Below, piece by piece: positions 13,275 through 16,198 of a DNA stretch of 16,198 nt. The notes beneath the pieces were generated by a model, which saw nothing but the letters and a program-made list of their open reading frames with translations, searched no databases and had not been told where the DNA came from. The position numbers and the translations under genes were made by a program. Numbering within the stretch: position 1 is the stretch's first letter; every line of letters starts with the position of its first letter. The stretch spans positions 1 to 16,198 of the forward strand of contig JAGLNE010000069.1 in the NCBI GenBank assembly GCA_023139655.1, read 5' to 3'. The DNA comes from Candidatus Parcubacteria bacterium (GTDB lineage: Bacteria > Patescibacteriota > Patescibacteriia > Patescibacteriales > UBA12075).

Positions 13275-13440
13275 ACTCTAAGATTGCCATTTTAATGTTT
13301 GGGCAACTCCCATGTTTATCCGGGAAAGTGTTTAAATGTGATATTGGCAACAAGAGAAAGGAAATCACGACGAAACAAGTAAAACTAGCGATTAATAAGC
13401 TATATTTTGGCTGGTTTCTGTTGTGAAACCGGTTTTTTGT
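13275..13440 (+). ncRNA. Structured leader RNA / candidate transcription attenuator before rplC
   Basis: About 166 nt between a strong promoter and an intrinsic terminator, with no credible open frame. A 5' domain forms an imperfect long stem: TTGCCA (13284-13289)/TGGCAA (13345-13350), TTTAA (13291-13295)/TTAAA (13332-13336) and ACTCCC (13306-13311) with GGGAAAGT (13322-13329, two bases bulged). TTGCC can alternatively pair with GGCAA (13302-13306). A purine-rich linker leads to AAACTAGC (13382-13389), which can pair over 8 bp (one G-U) with GCTGGTTT (13410-13417), destroying the terminator. This is the layout of a riboswitch or protein-binding attenuator; a free-standing small RNA is the alternative. 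No known riboswitch class is recognised. Confidence 0.6.
13411..13440 (+). terminator. Intrinsic terminator ending the rplC leader RNA
   Basis: CTGGTTTC (13411-13418) pairs with GAAACCGG (13425-13432; one G-U) around loop TGTTGT, followed by TTTTTT then GTTT. It stands 110 bp before the rplC start, so it controls or isolates the downstream genes. Confidence 0.8.
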
Positions 13441-13448
13441 TTATAAAA

Positions 13449-13546
13449 ACGAAAGTAACGAATAGAAACGAAATAAACGAATTATTTTAACCACTATATT
13501 CAATTAAAGTAATTCGTTTGATTCGTTAGTCATTCGTTTAATTCGT
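13449..13546. repeat. Converging ACGAA/TTCGT arrays before rplC
   Basis: Four ACGAA copies (starting 13449, 13458, 13468, 13477) face four TTCGT copies (starting 13513, 13522, 13533, 13542); neighbours are 9-11 bp apart. The inner arms AAACGAATTA (13475-13484) and TAATTCGTTT (13510-13519) are perfect complements. The array fills the space between the leader terminator and rplC, whose ATG follows within 7 bp with no SD. Confidence 0.75.
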
Positions 13547-13552
13547 GTTTCT

Positions 13553-14290
13553 ATGAAGTTTATTCTAGGGAAAAAAATTGAAATGACACAAGTGTGGCAA
13601 GGCGAGGATGTGGTGGCCGTGACCAAGGTTCAGGCTGGACCTTGCGCGGTTATACAGGTTAAGAACAGTGAAAAGGACGGTTACGAAGCAATTCAACTTG
13701 GTTTTGGCAAACGCCGTGAGAAAAATATCAATAAGCCGCAAAAGGGCCATTTTAAAGGCCTTGATAATTTTCAGCATGTTAGAGAGTTTAGGACCGAGCC
13801 TGGTGAATTAAAGCGGGGTGATACGATTGACGTCGGCACTTTTGCACCGGGTGATAATGTTCAGGTGACCGCTAACAGCAAGGGTAAGGGGTTTCAAGGA
13901 GTTGTAAGGAAATATGGCTTTAAAGGGACTAAGAAAACCCACGGCAATAAAGATCAGTTGCGGATGCCAGGTTCTATCGGTGCTACTGGACCGGCTCATG
14001 TCTTTAAGGGTACGCGCATGGGCGGACGTATGGGTGGAGATCAAAGTACCACAAAAAATTTAAAAATAGTAGAAGTAAATATTAACGATAATACGATTTT
14101 GATTAGCGGAGCAGTTCCTGGCGCCAGAAATTCATTGGTTTTGATAAGTGGTGAAGGGGAATTGAAGACACAGACAACAGACAACAGACAACAGACAACA
14201 GAAAAGAAAGTGGAGACTCCTAAAAAACAAGAGAAAAAAATTGAAACTCCGGAAAAAGTTGATGAAAAGATTAAAGAAGATAAAAAATAG
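13553..14290 (+). CDS. rplC: 50S ribosomal protein L3 with C-terminal extension
   Basis: 245 aa. The L3 core (1 to about 200) starts MKFILGKKIEMTQVW and contains KGKGFQGVVRKYGFKG, THGNKDQLRMPGSIG and FKGTRMGGRMGGDQ. L3 binds 23S rRNA near the peptidyl-transferase centre early in assembly. The glutamine methylated in E. coli L3 appears replaced (GSIGATGPAHV). Residues 201-245 form an extra lysine/glutamate-rich, probably disordered tail (two VETP/IETP motifs) that begins in a DNA tandem repeat. First gene after the attenuator-like leader; rplD follows 42 bp on. Confidence 0.95.
   Translation: MKFILGKKIEMTQVWQGEDVVAVTKVQAGPCAVIQVKNSEKDGYEAIQLGFGKRREKNINKPQKGHFKGLDNFQHVREFRTEPGELKRGDTIDVGTFAPGDNVQVTANSKGKGFQGVVRKYGFKGTKKTHGNKDQLRMPGSIGATGPAHVFKGTRMGGRMGGDQSTTKNLKIVEVNINDNTILISGAVPGARNSLVLISGEGELKTQTTDNRQQTTEKKVETPKKQEKKIETPEKVDEKIKEDKK
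14171..14202. repeat. CAGACAA x4 tandem repeat inside the rplC tail
   Basis: Four exact 7-bp units at 14171-14198 plus a partial fifth. As 7 is not a multiple of 3, the frame cycles through TQTTDNRQQTTE. The region lies beyond the conserved L3 core. Confidence 0.85.
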
Positions 14291-14296
14291 TTGTTC

Positions 14297-14332
14297 TGTT
14301 TACTGTTTACTAATTACTGTTTACTAAAATAT
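14297..14332 (+). repeat. 7-bp tandem repeat leader of rplD
   Basis: Units TGTTTAC (14297), TGTTTAC (14304), TAATTAC (14311), TGTTTAC (14318), then TAAAATAT before ATGGC. The unit order is the same as in the rpmB leader on the other strand 9 kb away. No SD. Confidence 0.8.
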
Positions 14333-14977
14333 ATGGCGATTAATGCAAAAGTTTACAATATAGCCGGGGAGAAAAAGACAGCTCTTAAATTGAATGAGAA
14401 AGTTTTTGGTATAGAGGCCAATGAGGCTTTGGTACACCAGGCAATGGTAGCGCAGATGGCTAATGAGCGGCAGAATTTGGCTCATACCAAGAATCGGAGT
14501 GAGGTCCGCGGCGGCGGCCGAAAACCGTGGCGGCAAAAAGGAACCGGACGAGCTCGGGCCGGATCAAACCGTTCACCGATTTGGATGGGCGGCGGTGTAA
14601 CCTTTGGACCCAGGAGTGAACGTAATTACAAAAAGCAAATAAATAAGAAAATGAAGCAGAAAGCGCTGTTAATGGTACTTTCTGATAAAGCCATTAATAA
14701 CAATTTAACAGTTATTGAGAACCTTAGTATAAAAGAATTTAAAACTAAAACAATTGATAGTTTACTTAAAAAAATTGAAAGCAAAAAAGACGAAAAGAGA
14801 AGTGTGCTGATAATTAATGACGAAAAAGACGAAAAGACGAAATATTCAAGCAAAAATTTGGTCGGAGTCAAATATATTAATGTTGATAATCTGAATATTG
14901 TTGATTTATTGGCCAAGCGAGAAGCAATTTTCACTAAAGATTCGATAAAAATAATAGAAAAGCAATACAATAAATAA
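14333..14977 (+). CDS. rplD: 50S ribosomal protein L4
   Basis: 214 aa from ATG 14333 ([14 protein letters not shown]); an in-frame TTG at 14291 would translate the repeat leader and is rejected. The long tunnel loop (about 57-100) carries the signature [18 protein letters not shown] and [12 protein letters not shown]. The C-terminal half is lysine-rich. L4 assembles early in the 50S, lines the exit tunnel, and in gamma-proteobacteria represses its own S10 operon through a leader RNA; whether that applies to the leader at 13275 is open. The stop is one base before the rplW ATG, so translation is probably coupled. Confidence 0.95.
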   Translation: MAINAKVYNIAGEKKTALKLNEKVFGIEANEALVHQAMVAQMANERQNLAHTKNRSEVRGGGRKPWRQKGTGRARAGSNRSPIWMGGGVTFGPRSERNYKKQINKKMKQKALLMVLSDKAINNNLTVIENLSIKEFKTKTIDSLLKKIESKKDEKRSVLIINDEKDEKTKYSSKNLVGVKYINVDNLNIVDLLAKREAIFTKDSIKIIEKQYNK

Positions 14978-14978
14978 T

Positions 14979-15464
14979 ATGGGTTTATTTGGTAGAAAAA
15001 AGAAACAAGAAGAAAATGAATCAGCCGGAAAGAAGGCGGACATAGTTAAAGCAGGGAAAGAAACCAAGTCAAGTAGCATGAAAGATCTTTATCGGGATAA
15101 AGCAAAGCCTGGCAAAACCAGCCAAAAAAAAGTTGAAGGAAAAGAAGCCAAAAAAGAAACTAAAAAGAAGGCAGGTAGCAGCCGGGCTTACCGGGTGCTT
15201 ATCAAGCCATTAATCACGGAAAAGGCAGCTATTCTGAATACGGAGAGTAAGTATGTTTTTTCGGTAGCCACTAATGCCAATAAAATAGAAATTGCCAACG
15301 CAGTTGAAGAGGTTTATGGGATAAAGCCAATAGCGGTTAATATAATCAAAGTAAGCGGAAAAAAGGTCCGCTATGGCCGCACTTTTGGGAAGCGTAAGAA
15401 TTGGAAGAAAGCGATTGTAGCTTTACCTAAAGGTAAAAGTATAAATATTTACGAAGGTGTGTAA
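14979..15464 (+). CDS. rplW: 50S ribosomal protein L23 with long N-terminal extension
   Basis: 161 aa. The L23 core (about 70-161) is recognised by YRVLIKPLITEKAAIL, NKIEIANAVEEVYGIKP and GRTFGKRKNWKKAIVALP. L23 sits at the tunnel exit and docks trigger factor and SRP. Ahead of it is a lysine/glutamate-rich, low-complexity extension of about 68 residues, probably disordered; canonical L23 is about 95-100 aa. ATG 14979 is preferred as it lies one base after the rplD stop; ATG 15078 would shorten the extension to about 35 residues. No SD. An ACGAA array follows the stop. Confidence 0.93.
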   Translation: MGLFGRKKKQEENESAGKKADIVKAGKETKSSSMKDLYRDKAKPGKTSQKKVEGKEAKKETKKKAGSSRAYRVLIKPLITEKAAILNTESKYVFSVATNANKIEIANAVEEVYGIKPIAVNIIKVSGKKVRYGRTFGKRKNWKKAIVALPKGKSINIYEGV

Positions 15465-15465
15465 A

Positions 15466-15535
15466 TCACGAATAATCACGAATTTAGTACGAATGTAACG
15501 AATGCGCATTCGCAAAATTCGCTTAAAATTCGTTT
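15466..15535. repeat. ACGAA array with central palindrome between rplW and rplB
   Basis: Four ACGAA copies start at 15468, 15478, 15489 and 15498 (spacing 10, 11, 9), meeting three TTCG copies (15509, 15518, 15529). The junction is a perfect 14-bp palindrome CGAATGCGCATTCG (15499-15512). The left half matches the array after rpsG in spacing and in its first bases. The remainder up to the rplB ATG is A/T-rich without an SD. Confidence 0.75.
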
Positions 15536-15547
15536 AAATTTGCGAGT

Positions 15548-16198
15548 ATGGGAATTAAAAGAAAAAAACCAATAACACCGGGACTACGAGGAGCGAGTTT
15601 TGACGACTTTAAGGATATTACCAAAAAGAAACCGGAAAAGAGTTTAACCAAACCAAAAAAGAGAATCGGCGGTCGGAACAACCAAGGGCGGATAACAGTT
15701 CGGCATCGTGGCGGAGGCGCTAAACGCAGTATTCGTATTATAGATTATAAACGGGACAAATATGATGTACCGGCCAGGGTAGCCTCAATTGAGTATGACC
15801 CGAACCGGGGCGCCAGGATCGCCCTCCTTTATTATAAGGACGGCGAGAAACGCTATATTATCGCGCCAGTGGGTATGCGTGTGGGTGAAGAAATTGTTAG
15901 CTCAAAAGAAAAGCAAGAAATTAAACGCGGAAACGCAATGCCTATCAAATTTATTCCCGCCGGAATTGCCGTGTATAACGTGGAATTGGAGATCGGCCGC
16001 GGCGGGCGCATAGCGCGTGGGGCCGGTAACGCTGTTTACGTAATGGGGGTTGAAGGAAAGTATGCCCAGATCAAAATGCCATCGGGCGAGATCAGGTTAA
16101 TTAAAAAAGAGTGTCAATGCAGCGTTGGACAAGCCAGTAATCCGGACAAAAGACACATTAAGCTTGGCAGCGCGGGGCGCAAACGCCATTTAGGGTTC
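15548..16198 (+). CDS. rplB: 50S ribosomal protein L2 (partial, 3' end beyond window)
   Basis: The first 217 codons of about 275; the frame is open to the last base. It starts MGIKRKKPITPGLRGASFDDF and shows KSLTKPKKRIGGRNNQGRIT, VRHRGGGAKR, the GNAMPIKFIPAG and VYNVELEIGRGG blocks and ECQCSVGQASNPDKR. L2 is needed for subunit association and peptidyl-transferase activity; its conserved histidine region (GGGEGR area) lies past the window end. It follows rplW in normal S10-operon order, separated by the ACGAA/TTCG array. Confidence 0.95.
   Translation, partial: MGIKRKKPITPGLRGASFDDFKDITKKKPEKSLTKPKKRIGGRNNQGRITVRHRGGGAKRSIRIIDYKRDKYDVPARVASIEYDPNRGARIALLYYKDGEKRYIIAPVGMRVGEEIVSSKEKQEIKRGNAMPIKFIPAGIAVYNVELEIGRGGRIARGAGNAVYVMGVEGKYAQIKMPSGEIRLIKKECQCSVGQASNPDKRHIKLGSAGRKRHLGF

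Noticed and set aside
13275..13440. Known riboswitch, T-box, SRP RNA, RNase P RNA or tmRNA
   Set aside because: The conserved cores of these families (for example the T-box GGTGG-type sequence or the RNase P GAAAGTCC motif) were not found in the leader.
1..16198. tRNA genes or CRISPR array
   Set aside because: No tRNA cloverleaf with a GTTCRA arm was spotted, and the repeats found are too short and too closely spaced for CRISPR.

Overview
The window looks like a chromosomal segment of a small-genome bacterium, most likely Candidate Phyla Radiation/Patescibacteria (Parcubacteria-like). This is inferred from style, since no 16S gene is present. The signs are A/T-rich intergenic DNA full of short tandem repeats, ribosomal proteins with unusual terminal extensions, almost no Shine-Dalgarno (SD) sequences before conserved genes, and a str/S10 region split by accessory genes. 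Genes end with TAA, TAG or TGA, and UGA never replaces a conserved glycine, so the UGA-as-glycine code is not suggested.

Layout. 1-3763: a large membrane-fusion (efflux adaptor) protein on the minus strand, divergent from a two-TM HAMP histidine kinase, followed after a repeat-rich gap by a stand-alone receiver protein. 3777-5852: a possible 33-aa membrane peptide, a glyoxalase II-like metallo-beta-lactamase-fold hydrolase, acylphosphatase, a bidirectional terminator, rpmB (L28, minus strand) and an M50 site-2-type protease. 6076-10113: a promoter with an attenuator-like hairpin, then rpsL, rpsG, a Gmad2-domain membrane protein (not a usual str-operon member) and fusA. 10262-11491: three accessory genes between fusA and tuf: an acidic protein of unknown function, a 54-aa single-TM protein and a Phd/YefM-like protein without a toxin. 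11591-13227: tuf and rpsJ. 13240-13440: a promoter and a structured leader ending in an intrinsic terminator with a competing antiterminator. 13553-16198: rplC, rplD, rplW and the first 217 codons of rplB.

How it works together. The core is the translation machinery (S12, S7, EF-G, EF-Tu, S10, L3, L4, L23, L2, plus L28), apparently divided into several transcription units with their own promoters. Three of these units (rpsL, tuf, rplC) carry structured 5' leaders, of which the rplC leader is the best attenuator candidate. Several conserved genes have 7-, 8- or 11-bp tandem repeats where an SD would normally lie, and the rpmB and rplD leaders are nearly identical. In contrast, two accessory genes between fusA and tuf have textbook SD sequences. 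ACGAA arrays at about 10-bp spacing follow rpsG and rplW and precede rplC, and similar repeat DNA appears inside coding sequence (the L3 tail and the Gmad2 protein linker).
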